DNA of 49,321 nt from the IMG/VR virus record IMGVR_UViG_3300049433_000029, positions 1-49,321 of that record. One strand, 5' to 3'. The DNA is from a virus. Within the stretch, counting starts at the first letter, position 1; every line of letters starts with the position of its first letter. Positions 8,201-16,774 of this stretch are shown in pieces. Below the pieces are notes generated by a model that was not told the DNA's origin, ran no database searches, and worked only from the letters and a program-made list of their open reading frames with translations. The position numbers and the translations under genes were made by a program.

Positions 8201-8763
8201 AGAACGGTACTGGCGCGAGCTGAGGCCGCGGCGAGCAGGCGCAGGGTCTCGCCGGGCGGCGCGAGGATCGAGCGGCCCGTGACGTCGTTGGTTTTGTCCC
8301 AAATCTCGCGGTTTTGCGAGATGATGTCGGACAGTACGACATTGAAGTTGCGCGTCGGTACGCCGCCACCCTCGTTGAACTGCGAGGTTCGCCGCGGCCG
8401 TCGCGCGCCGACGATTTGCACGGTGCCGGTTTGCGCCGAGTTGAAGGTCAGGACCGCATTGGTGACCGGGCGGGCAATGCTGGCGAGCGAACCGGACGGC
8501 GAGGTTATGGTCCAGCCGAACGTCGAGTCGTTGTAATTGACCCTGGTGCCGTTGAGGAAAACCTCGATCCAATTCTGATAGTCGGTGGAATCACCGTACA
8601 GCGCGAAATTGACCGCGCAGGCGCAGGTTGAGGCGGTGATGGCGTAGGACTGCCGCCGCTCGGTATCCGGCAGCGCCGGGACGGGAGCCGGAACCTGTGC
8701 GAATGCCGGCGCAAGGCCGGCGGACAGCACAAGGGCGAGAAGGGCGCGGCGCAGCGGTTTCAT
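5212..8763 (-). CDS. Tail fibre/tailspike protein with signal peptide and pectate-lyase-like beta helix
   Basis: 1183 residues. It begins with a textbook Sec signal peptide (ends APAFAQ, about residue 23). Residues about 30-175 resemble T7-type fibre heads (NFNVVLSDIISQNREIWDK). A right-handed beta-helix region starts near 235 with the typical D-x-x-G-x-x-D-(N)-x-x-x-I-x-x-A entry and extends to about 650. From about 700 to 1040 there are imperfect Gly/Ser/Thr/Ala-rich repeats (LTGxTLAAGVTASSLTSFG; ISGTASGxNTxPIxxLGQTAANT). The C-terminal 140 residues look like a beta-rich tip. It should bind the host surface polysaccharide, possibly degrading it. A signal peptide on a virion protein is odd. 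Late motif copy 2 lies 29 nt before the start, which has no good ribosome site. Confidence 0.85.
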   Translation of the reverse strand: MKPLRRALLALVLSAGLAPAFAQVPAPVPALPDTERRQSYAITASTCACAVNFALYGDSTDYQNWIEVFLNGTRVNYNDSTFGWTITSPSGSLASIARPVTNAVLTFNSAQTGTVQIVGARRPRRTSQFNEGGGVPTRNFNVVLSDIISQNREIWDKTNDVTGRSILAPPGETLRLLAAASARASTVLGFDALGNITTYSPVSGVTSASNVTFLQPGGIAQTVQNRLAQTYFATDYAGIDPTGLIDNGPGIRAAIQLIPNGSKLLFPAGQYLVNSCVNNAVFDFSPTTIRDRSITIEGTGWSAGNPGGTAFLLGPSIPDDCDFIRRAGANNVFGTVLKNFAFYPSTGFYGAGVGRHGIHITATGQPDYFEYKTVIDHVFIGNMKTGQSFKTFSSPNASIIAGISSTTMTVASVSSGTIFVGGNVVNTSGVIIARVTALGSGTGGAGTYTITPSQTVAPGTALIALGNNGGGGLNNAMIKGSVFMSVNMKNVGDSITFKDVTVGQNELRGDPGYRWDQVGGATSVRLEGGLIANVNGMVVIDGGVFPSITGNVEFEMGNVANTQGCLIDVTGATSQVLGGLIDGNTISQNSSVGTVYPSCVRNAENIKIVSNRIATTAATPPHVLNTAASVNLSFNGNYCTTNGVTADCAALNSSSSINSQKVNIGTIGGSDPLTVLGFATVSGLHMVPGIFTFQAPPSGGGQFRFSVGTNLDMTLTGCAGCVLQQSTLGGPLTVGVLSGAAAGSLTGTTLASNVVNSSLTTFGINPALSSPVISGTASGNNTIPIAVLGQTAANTMLANFTGSTGSWASFAMPSCSDSGGNHVNYVSGTGITCGTSTGAAAAGTLTGATLAAGVTASSLTSFGTGPTLNGPAISGTASGANTLPISMLGQTAANTVMANATSGTANWASYSMSSCSSSSSALIWTTNTGFGCNTSIAASTATTATNATNTAITDDTTTNATVYPTWVTAATGNLPQKVSSTKYTFNPSTGVLTAPSFSGAGTGLTGTAASLTAGTASAVAASALTGSTLAAGVTASSLTSVGTLTGGATGASFTVALSTSTVTGNLPAANMDNTAWPSFTPSPTCGTATWTVTSAAFKTWGKVTHWSMDLTITAIGSCTGGTFTWTLPNTPQTGAGGGGDESAVSAIPVGCKITASTTAASCQMQTALALNNHFTLSGIYQNQ
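5625..6541. repeat. Imperfect coding repeats in the tail fibre
   Basis: Two long units at about 6066-6237 and 6367-6541, and a shorter one near 5625-5700, encode similar segments (LTGxTLAxxVxxSSLTxFG and LGQTAANT). They probably form the repetitive shaft of the fibre and may recombine to change its length. Confidence 0.6.
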
Positions 8764-8792
8764 GCCCAGCAGGATGGCGGGCTGGCGGGGTG

Positions 8793-8804
8793 CCGCAACG
8801 CACC
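8793..8804 (-). promoter_or_regulatory. Late motif copy 2
   Basis: Exact GGTGCGTTGCGG on the minus strand, ending 29 nt before the tail fibre ATG. If transcription starts at or next to that ATG, the motif's TTGCGG falls at -35 to -30. Confidence 0.7.
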
Positions 8805-8891
8805 GTGGGGATCGGGGACACTCCGCGCGTCCCTTGCGAGGCCGCTATGGCCGGAAAATGCGGGCCACCACGCTATGTCCCCGAAACGGCA

Positions 8892-9155
8892 CTATCCTAT
8901 CGGCCTCAGTTTGATGATCTCGGTAGTCCTGCCCGCAGCATTCTCGATGATGGCGCTTTCGAACCGCGGCGGCGCTCCCTCGTTATGTGGCGCTGCTTCT
9001 TTAATGTCGACGCGGGAGTCGTCAGCGCCATTTTTTTGATGCAGGGTAATCTCGGCGCTGCCGTCGTCGGCGCGCAGGATTGTGAAACTTTCGGCCTGCT
9101 TAATGACCTGTCGTGAGCCGCCCGCGCTCGTCTGGTAAAACTTGATCGTGAACAT
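8892..9155 (-). CDS. Hypothetical late protein
   Basis: 87 residues with an ATG at 9155 after AGGAGA. It is predicted all-beta and soluble (alternating hydrophobic pattern, MFTIKFYQ, SFTILRADDGSAEITLHQ). There is no known domain. It lies between the tail fibre and the HNH gene and is preceded by late motif copy 3, so it is probably transcribed late; a small virion or chaperone role is possible. Confidence 0.65.
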   Translation of the reverse strand: MFTIKFYQTSAGGSRQVIKQAESFTILRADDGSAEITLHQKNGADDSRVDIKEAAPHNEGAPPRFESAIIENAAGRTTEIIKLRPIG

Positions 9156-9221
9156 CTGCTTCTCCTGCTACTGCTGCTGCCGGACTGACCGGATGCCACA
9201 GCATCGCAAAGCAAGCACCGC

Positions 9222-9233
9222 CCGCAACGCACC
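9222..9233 (-). promoter_or_regulatory. Late motif copy 3
   Basis: Exact GGTGCGTTGCGG on the minus strand, 66 nt before the ATG at 9155, in the gap after the HNH gene. Confidence 0.7.
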
Positions 9234-9261
9234 GCCGGTTAGTGGCGCTCCGGCCTGGCCC

Positions 9262-9780
9262 TTAGTCGAAGCGCGCGAACTCGCCGCGAACGCGTGCGGC
9301 TTGGCAATAGGCCGCGTGCGCCAGATCAGGACTGTCGAACTCGCCGAGGAATTTCTGGCGCCCGTCGAGATAGATGTCCGCTCTAAATCGGCCGCTCCGC
9401 TGACGAGCTGTGACGCCCTTTGGCAGCACCTTCCCAGCGTGGCGGCTCTGGTTGTGCATATTTTGATGGTGTGTGGCCGGCCGCAGATTATTGAGCCTAT
9501 TGTTCGTTCCGTCGGTGTCCTCATGGTCGAGTTCGGGAGCGTCCTCGCCGTAGACCATTTTCCAGATGATGCGATGGGCGAGATAGAGACGCTTGCCGAT
9601 ATTTAGGACAATGCGGCCATTGCTCTTGCTGATGTTGCCAGCGATTTTTCCGGTATGCTTTGCGTTCCATTGCGGCGTGCCGGTCGGTCGATAGCGCCAG
9701 CGCAGCAGGCCCGTTTCCGGATCATATGACAGCAATTCCAACAATTCGTCTTGTGCCGGTAAATCGCGGGCTTTTGGCAT
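9262..9780 (-). CDS. HNH homing endonuclease with AP2 DNA-binding domain
   Basis: 172 residues. An HNH core spans about residues 65-115 (LAHRIIW, then LDHEDTDGTNNRLNNLR, then HNQS), followed by an AP2-like DNA-binding domain (about 120-170; GVTARQRSGRFRADI, FLGEFDSPDLAHAAY). Such free-standing enzymes cut intron- or gene-less alleles and spread their own gene. The ATG overlaps the stop of the giant ejection protein gene (TAATG), so it rides on late transcription. It interrupts an otherwise structural gene order and was probably inserted. Confidence 0.88.
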   Translation of the reverse strand: MPKARDLPAQDELLELLSYDPETGLLRWRYRPTGTPQWNAKHTGKIAGNISKSNGRIVLNIGKRLYLAHRIIWKMVYGEDAPELDHEDTDGTNNRLNNLRPATHHQNMHNQSRHAGKVLPKGVTARQRSGRFRADIYLDGRQKFLGEFDSPDLAHAAYCQAARVRGEFARFD

Positions 9781-12700
9781 TATCGATGCTCGGGTTTGAC
9801 TTTCATTTCTATACCAAATGCGTTGTTGCCGGAAGCTTCGATTTGATTAAAAAGCCCCCTAATATAAAAAACATTTTGGGCCGCCACCAGCCGGCGCAGC
9901 GCCTTGCTGTCGGCCTCGCTCCATTCCGACGGCTTTGACGCGCCGGAGGCGACGCTGAGGATGCCTTGGATTTTGCCAGCGGTCGGCCCGAGCAGCTGAT
10001 CCATCGCCGAGCGCGAGGCAAACCTGGACAGCGGCTTATCGGCGCCCATCAGGCGGTAGACGTCGAGACCGCCGCGGGTGGCCTTGGACGCCAGCGCGTT
10101 CGCTTCCTCGAACCAGCCCAAAAGATTGCCCTTCGATATCGCCTCCTTGATCCAGTCCTGCGGCTTGTCGCTGGTCGGCTGGCCGCCAGTGAGGGAGCCG
10201 ATCTTATAAGACAGCATGCCGAGCCCCATGGAAAATACGATGCCCTGCAATACCTGCGCATCCCTGCGCTGCAAGTTGGCGATCACGATGCGCTCGTTGG
10301 CCGCCGCAGTGAAGGATTTGAACTGCCCCATGGCGTTGACGACCTGTTGCGACATCCATAGCGGCTTTTCCTGGCCCGGCGTCACCACCGAAATATCCAC
10401 GTCGCGCGCCACCGCGCCCTCGAATACCCGGCGGGCCTCCTTGTCGGTCCAGTCCGCTGTGTTGGGCAGATGCACGCCATCGCGGATTTCGCCGCCGGTC
10501 TCGAATGCCTTGCTGATGCGTTCGGCCATGTGCGGCTCGATGCCGGATTCGCCCAGCGTCCGCAGCATCCGAGCCGAGGCGGTGCCACTCGCCGACGCCT
10601 TGGTGGCGCGAAGGATTTCCGAGCCCGCCACCAGCGAGGCGTTGATCTTGGCAAAATCGGTCCATGGTGCCAGCAGATTGACGAACTGGAATTTGCCGGT
10701 CGCCCATTGCATCGTCCGTTCAAGCCGATTCTGCGGGTGGTAACTGTCCAGCGTATCGGTCAGGGCGTGGTGACGTTGCGCCAGTACCGATTCCACCGCG
10801 ATGCCCATGGCGCGGTATTGCCGCCCCGCCTCTTTCCAGACGGGTGACTGCCCGGTCAGCATGTTGAAAAACGGTATCCACGCATCGCTGAAAGTGTTGA
10901 CCATGCCGTGCCGCAGCACCGTGCCCGCCATGTCGGGCAGCGACGACAGCGCCGCCGAGCCCAGCGAGGTCAGCACGTTGTAATTCTTGATGACGCCGGC
11001 AACACGGGCGATGTTACGCAGCGGGCCTTCCGGGGCGATACCGTAGACGCCGCGGATGCGGTCGCGGATCGCGGCCAGATCGGTGATGACGCCCTGCCGC
11101 TCGGTTTCCAGCGCGGTACGGGCCTTGTCGGACTTCGCTGCCGCCGATAGCGCGGCGTATTCATCGTTGATCTTGCGGAACGCTTCCGTCATCCGCGTAT
11201 CGCCGAACTTCTCGGTCAGCAGCACGTCGGGCACGATGGTGCGCAAATGGGTGGCGACGATGTGGTCGATGTTGTTTTCGAGGAAGTCGCGGATGGTGGC
11301 GTCCGGAATGTTGAATTCGCGTGCCGCCAATGGGCCTCGGGGAGGCTCACCACCGCCCTTGAAACCGACTTCGGGGCCGCCGGAGCCTATATCATAGGGC
11401 AGCCGGCCGTCTGGCGAGCCGATGATGCGGTCGGTGATCTCGTCGGCGCGCGACTGCAGTTCCTGTCGGGACAGATCGCGGTCGGATTTGAGGATGCGCT
11501 TGACCGCCTTGTCGATGGCCTTATCGGCGGATGAGAGGCGCTCGTCCTTGCCCTTGTAGGTTCCGGCAGCCTTTTGATCGGTGCGGGCCTTCTCCGCTTC
11601 CGCGCGCGCCTTCAATGCCGCCTTGGCTTCCGCCGTCGATTTTCCCTCCCATGCGCCGATCTCCTTTTCGATCTTGGCGCGCATCAGGTCGTGATTCTGG
11701 ATTTCTTCGGCAAGGTGGCCTTCCAGCTTCTCGATTTCGGACAGCTTTGCGGACGCCCGGTCGGCCAGCAGGTTGCCGCGGTTGCGGGCCAGCGTCTCGA
11801 ATACCGCGCCACCCTGCGCGTTTTTGAGCGGCAACGGGTCCTGCTCGCTTCCGCGCAGTTTGGTCGCGCGCTGGTTCGCGGCCTTGTTGATCCGGGTGGT
11901 TTCTTCGTGCCGCGCCGCGATAACGTCGGCGTCTTCGGACAGCTTCGCGATCCGGCCTTCCAGCTTCGCAATCGTGCTGCGGTGCGATTCCAACGCGCCC
12001 TGAAACAGCCCGATCCGCTGCTGCGACTGCGCCTTTGCCTGCTGATCCCCGGCCAGCCAGTCGGTCACGCGATTGACGAATTCCGGTCGGCGTGCCGCGA
12101 TCACCTGCTTGTTGTAAAGCCGCTGCATGTAGCTGTCGGCGGTTTTGACATCGACGCCCTCGGGCAGCAGGCCAGCATCAATCGAGCGCTTTTTCCACGG
12201 CTCAAACACCTTGTTGCGAACAAACTGCGCCGCCGCCTGCAATTGCGGAATAGGCGACACATCGCCATTGCGGCCGGCTTCGGTGACGGCCTCGGCAAAT
12301 TCCTGATAGCTCATCTTGCCGGGCTCACCGCGGCCGATAACGCCTTCGAACAGCGCCTGCGCGCGTGGGGCCATCTTCTGCTCGCCGTAGCGGTATTCCG
12401 AGAACAGGCGCGACATCTCATCGGTGTGCGCGACCTGCAACTGGTTGATGAACAGCCGCGCTTCACGGTCCACCGCCGGGCCCGCCGTAGTCACCCCACC
12501 CTCAAGGTTCTCTTTGGTCAGCAGCGAGGTCTCGCCGAGGTCCGCGCCGGTACGCCGAGCCGTGACGCTTTCGGAGCCGAACACCCGCTGCATCGGCGAG
12601 GTCTTTTCCACCACAGTCCGAACGCCGGGGATTTGGTTGAGGCCGAAGTCGACCAGCTCGACCTTGCGGGTATCGGACGCGGCGGCACCGGCGGCGAGCG

Positions 12701-13490
12701 CATAGCCCGCGCCGGCCGGTTCTTCCAATATCGCACTAGGGGTGATAGCCGGGCTTTCTTGGGGACGCACCTCTCCCGTCCCCGGATTCCCCGCATGCTC
12801 ATTCATCGCCTGCCGGTCGGCGTGCAGTTCGGTTTCCAGCTTCACCCGTTCGGCCGGGCTGAGCAGCCGCACCGCCGAGCCGCCGAGCAGCGCGGTCAGC
12901 AGCGTGCCGCTGGCGACATTGATGGCCGATTCTTCATAGGTGCGGGTTTGCTGGCTGGTGTGGAGCAAGGCTTCCTGCGCCACGGTCTGCACCAGGCCCG
13001 CCTTGCCCATCTCGACGGCGGCCTTGGTGAAGGTCAAGCCACCTTTTGCCGCATCGATCGCGACACCGCCCGGCAGCAGCATGGTCGGATCGAGCATGCC
13101 CGCCACGGTCTGCGCCACGAAACCCATCTTGCCGTTGGCGGCGAGCAGCTTCCGGTCGGCGGTCTCGGCGTCGATCTGGTCTTTGATCGACAGGGTTTCG
13201 GCTGGTGATTGCGAGCCGACGAACTTCTCGCCGTGTGTACGCAGGTATTCGTCACCACCGAACGTCGCCCAATTCTTGAGATCATCGACCGGGTTGTAGC
13301 CCGGCACCGGAGCAAACGGGCCGGAATTGCGCATAGCGTGAAACGCCGACATGACGCTGTTCGACTGCCGGAACGCGGCGCCGAAGATTGCCTCGCCGCC
13401 GTCGGTCGGGTCCTGACCGGGCGATGGCGCAATACCCTCCGCGGCGCGTAGGCCGAACGCGGGATCGACAGGAGCGTCAAGGGCGGCCAT
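9780..13490 (-). CDS. Giant internal virion (ejection) protein
   Basis: 1236 residues. No catalytic domain is recognised. It has hydrophobic, Gly-rich segments near 115-200 and 840-900 and a long charged coiled-coil stretch near 470-640. Size, position after the tail tubular genes, and pairing with the transglycosylase-bearing protein match the inner-core/ejection proteins of short-tailed phages (T7 gp15/gp16 type), which leave the capsid and extend a channel across the envelope. Start and stop are coupled to both neighbours (TGATG and TAATG). The last 100 bases (9780-9880) are clearly A/T-richer than the rest, close to the HNH gene. Confidence 0.75.
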   Translation of the reverse strand: MAALDAPVDPAFGLRAAEGIAPSPGQDPTDGGEAIFGAAFRQSNSVMSAFHAMRNSGPFAPVPGYNPVDDLKNWATFGGDEYLRTHGEKFVGSQSPAETLSIKDQIDAETADRKLLAANGKMGFVAQTVAGMLDPTMLLPGGVAIDAAKGGLTFTKAAVEMGKAGLVQTVAQEALLHTSQQTRTYEESAINVASGTLLTALLGGSAVRLLSPAERVKLETELHADRQAMNEHAGNPGTGEVRPQESPAITPSAILEEPAGAGYALAAGAAASDTRKVELVDFGLNQIPGVRTVVEKTSPMQRVFGSESVTARRTGADLGETSLLTKENLEGGVTTAGPAVDREARLFINQLQVAHTDEMSRLFSEYRYGEQKMAPRAQALFEGVIGRGEPGKMSYQEFAEAVTEAGRNGDVSPIPQLQAAAQFVRNKVFEPWKKRSIDAGLLPEGVDVKTADSYMQRLYNKQVIAARRPEFVNRVTDWLAGDQQAKAQSQQRIGLFQGALESHRSTIAKLEGRIAKLSEDADVIAARHEETTRINKAANQRATKLRGSEQDPLPLKNAQGGAVFETLARNRGNLLADRASAKLSEIEKLEGHLAEEIQNHDLMRAKIEKEIGAWEGKSTAEAKAALKARAEAEKARTDQKAAGTYKGKDERLSSADKAIDKAVKRILKSDRDLSRQELQSRADEITDRIIGSPDGRLPYDIGSGGPEVGFKGGGEPPRGPLAAREFNIPDATIRDFLENNIDHIVATHLRTIVPDVLLTEKFGDTRMTEAFRKINDEYAALSAAAKSDKARTALETERQGVITDLAAIRDRIRGVYGIAPEGPLRNIARVAGVIKNYNVLTSLGSAALSSLPDMAGTVLRHGMVNTFSDAWIPFFNMLTGQSPVWKEAGRQYRAMGIAVESVLAQRHHALTDTLDSYHPQNRLERTMQWATGKFQFVNLLAPWTDFAKINASLVAGSEILRATKASASGTASARMLRTLGESGIEPHMAERISKAFETGGEIRDGVHLPNTADWTDKEARRVFEGAVARDVDISVVTPGQEKPLWMSQQVVNAMGQFKSFTAAANERIVIANLQRRDAQVLQGIVFSMGLGMLSYKIGSLTGGQPTSDKPQDWIKEAISKGNLLGWFEEANALASKATRGGLDVYRLMGADKPLSRFASRSAMDQLLGPTAGKIQGILSVASGASKPSEWSEADSKALRRLVAAQNVFYIRGLFNQIEASGNNAFGIEMKVKPEHR

Positions 13491-16400
13491 CAGTGATAGT
13501 ATCCCGTAACGTCGCTTTTGCGCGGGTCCGGCACGGCAGGCGATTCCGTGATGCCGGCCCCACCCGCGCCTTGCAGCGCCGGATCAAGGTTGCGGAAGAA
13601 ATCGGCCGCCTGCTTTGACTTCTGCAGGCTGTCGCCGTGCTTGGCGATATGGTCCGACGGATCGAAAAAGACTCGCCCGGCCAAGATGTCGAGCGTGCCG
13701 TCCTTGCGCCTGATCGCTACCTCATAGGATGGCGGACGACCCGACGCGATCTCGGCAGCGGTCTGGCCGTTCGAGATCAAGCCCTCCAAAGTCCAGTTTC
13801 GGGTCGCTCCCGCGCCGCCGATGCCCGCCTCCAATGAACGGCGATCTGCCGACATTTCCGCGCCCGCCCGCTTCTCGATCCATGCCGACAGGTCCGGCTT
13901 CATCCAGTCATGCGAGCCGCCGATAGCCGGGTAATAGCGCTCGGGCGGGTTTTTCATCACCTGATTGCCTGCGGCTTCCGACGCGCCCCACGTCGATTTC
14001 AGCCGATCGACCGCGAGATTTGAGGCCTTGTCGGCCTCGACGCCATAGGACCGCAGCGCGGTATAGGTGGCACGATAGTCGGCCGCCAGTTCGCCGCCCT
14101 TGATCGCATCGAACGGCGCCGACGGCGTGGCACCGGTGGCGAGGTTGATCACCCGCGACACCAGCGGGATGCCCCATGAGGTGCCGAGTTTGTAGGCCAT
14201 GTCGGACGGAGTGAGCGCCTTGGTTTCGGTCTCCGCGGCTTCCTTGGCGGCTTCCCGGGCTTTCAGCGTCGAGGGCTCGTCCGACATATTCAGTTTCTCG
14301 GCGAGCTCGACCGCATTGAAGGTGCCCCGCAACCCCTGCCATGCCTGCAGCTTGGTGATTGCGGAGTCGCCCAGCGTTTCCTTGGCATCCGCCGGATTGT
14401 CCCGCCACAGCTTGTCGGCGACGCCCATCGCGACCGACATCTTGGCCGGGTCCTTGCTCGACATCAGGCCGGTCAGCGAGTCCGTGAAGCCTTTTTGTTC
14501 AAGCAGCGACGTCATCTGGTCCGGGTTAAGGCCAGCAGCGATATTCGCCAGCACCTGCGCGCCGGCGGGGCCCTCAAGCGCTGCCTGCAGCTGCGGCAGG
14601 TCGGACTTGTCCAGCACCGGCGGCGGCGGCGAATGGTTCATCGCTGCGATGCGCTCAGAGGCCGCCACGCGCTGCGCCAGCGCCGCGGGAATGCTCTCGG
14701 GCTTGCCGGGATCGATCGGGGCCACCGGGGTGATCCAGCCGCGATGCGCAGCCTCATCGAATGGCGCGTCGTTCAATCGTTTTTTGGATTTCTCTTGCTG
14801 CTCAAAAAAAGCGGCTGCGACCCGCTGATGGTGCTGGTCTTGCCCGTTGGACATTTCACGGTACTGCGCCGTCAGCGCCTCTCGCTCTGGCGCTGGTAGC
14901 TTCGAAACGATCTCGCTATTCAGCCTGCCGTCCATCGCCTCGACTTCGGCGCCGAGTTTTTCTGGATATTGAATGCCCTTCTGCCGTCCGAGCGCTACGT
15001 CATCGGCGCTCGGGGCCACCCCAGAATCGATTGCCTTGTTGACCCCGCCAATGACAAGCCGCGCCGCAGGCACCGCAGTAGATTCATCGGCGGCGATTGC
15101 ACGAACTGCCGCCGAGATCAGATAGGGATTCCGCTGCACCTGCTCGTAAGTGAAGCCGGGACCGCCATTCGCCGACGGCGCAATGGCGCGACCGCCGCCA
15201 CCAGCAGCAGGCTGGCGGCCACCCGGCAGCGACGACCACTGGCCGGACAACTGGCGCGGCACGTCGGCGATGGCGGCTTGATCGCCGGATTTCAGCACAC
15301 CGAGCAAATCCTTGCCGGTTTTGGTCTTGTATTCGGTTTGCGCCAAATCCCACGCCGCGGCATCCTGATTGGCCGGGGAGAAGTCGGCTAAGCCGAGCTT
15401 TTGCTTCTGCGCATCCCATGTCGGCGCAATGAACTGGTAGCGGCCCGTCGCGGTGGACACGTTGCCGGCGTCGGGTCCGGAGGTGATCGGCTCGGCCACG
15501 CGCGGGTGATCGCCGTAGCCCTGAAACCACTTTCCACCATAGCGCACGTCATAGCGACCACCGGATTCCGGCCCCGCAATGTGGTCGAGTAATGCCCGGC
15601 CCTCTACCGGAATAGATGTGTTGACAGCCCCCAACTGGTTGACGCCAAGAGCCTGCGCCTGCAATTCAAGCGGCAAAGTATCGAGACCACGGCGATGCTG
15701 TGCAACCAGTTGGTTTGCGTAGATCTCATGTGCGCCCTTCCCATCGCCGCGCGCCATGGCCTGCGCCATTCCCATGCCAACGAGCGGATCGGTCGGAGCA
15801 ATCTTGCCGCTGGCGAGGTTGTCTTTGAGCAGCGTAACGTCCTCTTTGCCCGCCTGAATTTTTTCGAGAGAGTCGGCGGTGAGGTATTGCAGCCGTGCCA
15901 TGCCATGCGCGTACAGCCGGTTGCGGTCCATCTCGCTGAGGTTAGGGTTTTGCAGCACGCCCTCGGTCAGCGCCTTTTGCGCGTCGCCCTTGCCCTTCTT
16001 GGTGAAGGTCTCGTCGATGTGACTGACTAGCGCCTCGCCCTGCAGCAGGCTTTTGAAACTTTTGACCTCAAGGTCGATCTGGTCCTGCGGCATCTTGAAC
16101 AGCGGATTGCTGCCGAGCGCCTGATAGGACGCCTCCATGCGCTCAAGGGAACGCTTGAACTCCGGCGTGTCGGTGCCGCCGGGCTGCCGGGCAAGACCCT
16201 GCAGTGTGTTCTTCTGGTCGGTGATGGTGGCCTGAATCGACTTCTGCTGGTTGGTGACGTCCAGATTTGCGGCAACGTTGGTGATCGCGTTACCGTGCTG
16301 GGTCTGGACCTGATCGGCCTGCTGCCGCAGCGCCTCGCCGACCTCGCCGCCGCCGTGCTGCTGCAGATATTTTGCCTTCCACGAATCCGCCGCGGTCTTG

Positions 16401-16774
16401 AAGGCTGCCGGGTCGGTTGGGTATTGCTGATGCAGGTCGTTCATCTCGGTCGAGATGATGTTGCTGTGCTGGGCAAGCGTGCCGGCCTGCACCGCGGCAT
16501 GGTATTGCTCGCCCGCGCGGCCGAAGATCAGCGAGTTTGCCGGGTTCTCGACATTGACCGAGCCGTCGGCATTCAGCGTGACTTTCTGCCGCTGCAGATC
16601 ATCGGCGGCCTGCTCTTTGGCTTGCTTGGTCGCAATGTCCATCGTCGCATCGGCGACCTTGCCCATCGCGGACGCCATGCGGTCGGTCTCGCCGATGATG
16701 TCCTGCCGCGAGACCGACGATGTCGGCGCGGCTGAGGTGACGATGCGGTCAGGGACGGCTGGGAGATCGACCAT
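13490..16774 (-). CDS. Internal virion protein with embedded lambda R-like (GH104) lytic transglycosylase
   Basis: 1094 residues. Residues about 391-520 align by eye with phage lambda endolysin R: LLDHIAGPESGGRYDVRYGG, STATGRYQFIAPTWD, LGLADFSPANQDAAAWDL and WSSLPGG. The candidate catalytic acid is Glu403 (GPESGG). The long N-terminal part (1-390) and C-terminal part (540-1094) are helical and of unknown fold. The protein should travel with the DNA and open the peptidoglycan locally during entry, the job of T7 gp16. Overlap with both neighbours is TGATG, which implies coupled translation in fixed ratio. Confidence 0.85.
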   Translation of the reverse strand: MVDLPAVPDRIVTSAAPTSSVSRQDIIGETDRMASAMGKVADATMDIATKQAKEQAADDLQRQKVTLNADGSVNVENPANSLIFGRAGEQYHAAVQAGTLAQHSNIISTEMNDLHQQYPTDPAAFKTAADSWKAKYLQQHGGGEVGEALRQQADQVQTQHGNAITNVAANLDVTNQQKSIQATITDQKNTLQGLARQPGGTDTPEFKRSLERMEASYQALGSNPLFKMPQDQIDLEVKSFKSLLQGEALVSHIDETFTKKGKGDAQKALTEGVLQNPNLSEMDRNRLYAHGMARLQYLTADSLEKIQAGKEDVTLLKDNLASGKIAPTDPLVGMGMAQAMARGDGKGAHEIYANQLVAQHRRGLDTLPLELQAQALGVNQLGAVNTSIPVEGRALLDHIAGPESGGRYDVRYGGKWFQGYGDHPRVAEPITSGPDAGNVSTATGRYQFIAPTWDAQKQKLGLADFSPANQDAAAWDLAQTEYKTKTGKDLLGVLKSGDQAAIADVPRQLSGQWSSLPGGRQPAAGGGGRAIAPSANGGPGFTYEQVQRNPYLISAAVRAIAADESTAVPAARLVIGGVNKAIDSGVAPSADDVALGRQKGIQYPEKLGAEVEAMDGRLNSEIVSKLPAPEREALTAQYREMSNGQDQHHQRVAAAFFEQQEKSKKRLNDAPFDEAAHRGWITPVAPIDPGKPESIPAALAQRVAASERIAAMNHSPPPPVLDKSDLPQLQAALEGPAGAQVLANIAAGLNPDQMTSLLEQKGFTDSLTGLMSSKDPAKMSVAMGVADKLWRDNPADAKETLGDSAITKLQAWQGLRGTFNAVELAEKLNMSDEPSTLKAREAAKEAAETETKALTPSDMAYKLGTSWGIPLVSRVINLATGATPSAPFDAIKGGELAADYRATYTALRSYGVEADKASNLAVDRLKSTWGASEAAGNQVMKNPPERYYPAIGGSHDWMKPDLSAWIEKRAGAEMSADRRSLEAGIGGAGATRNWTLEGLISNGQTAAEIASGRPPSYEVAIRRKDGTLDILAGRVFFDPSDHIAKHGDSLQKSKQAADFFRNLDPALQGAGGAGITESPAVPDPRKSDVTGYYH

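Noticed and set aside
5212-8763. Diversity-generating retroelement as in BPP-1
   Set aside because: No reverse transcriptase frame, no template/variable repeat pair and no Mtd-like protein were found anywhere in the window.
11574-13208. 544-codon + strand open frame
   Set aside because: Antisense to the giant ejection protein; composition (Leu/Arg/Ala/His) and codon pattern are those of a complementary-strand shadow. The same holds for 5449-6495, 7075-7995, 20344-21765, 21892-22992 and 30436-31617.
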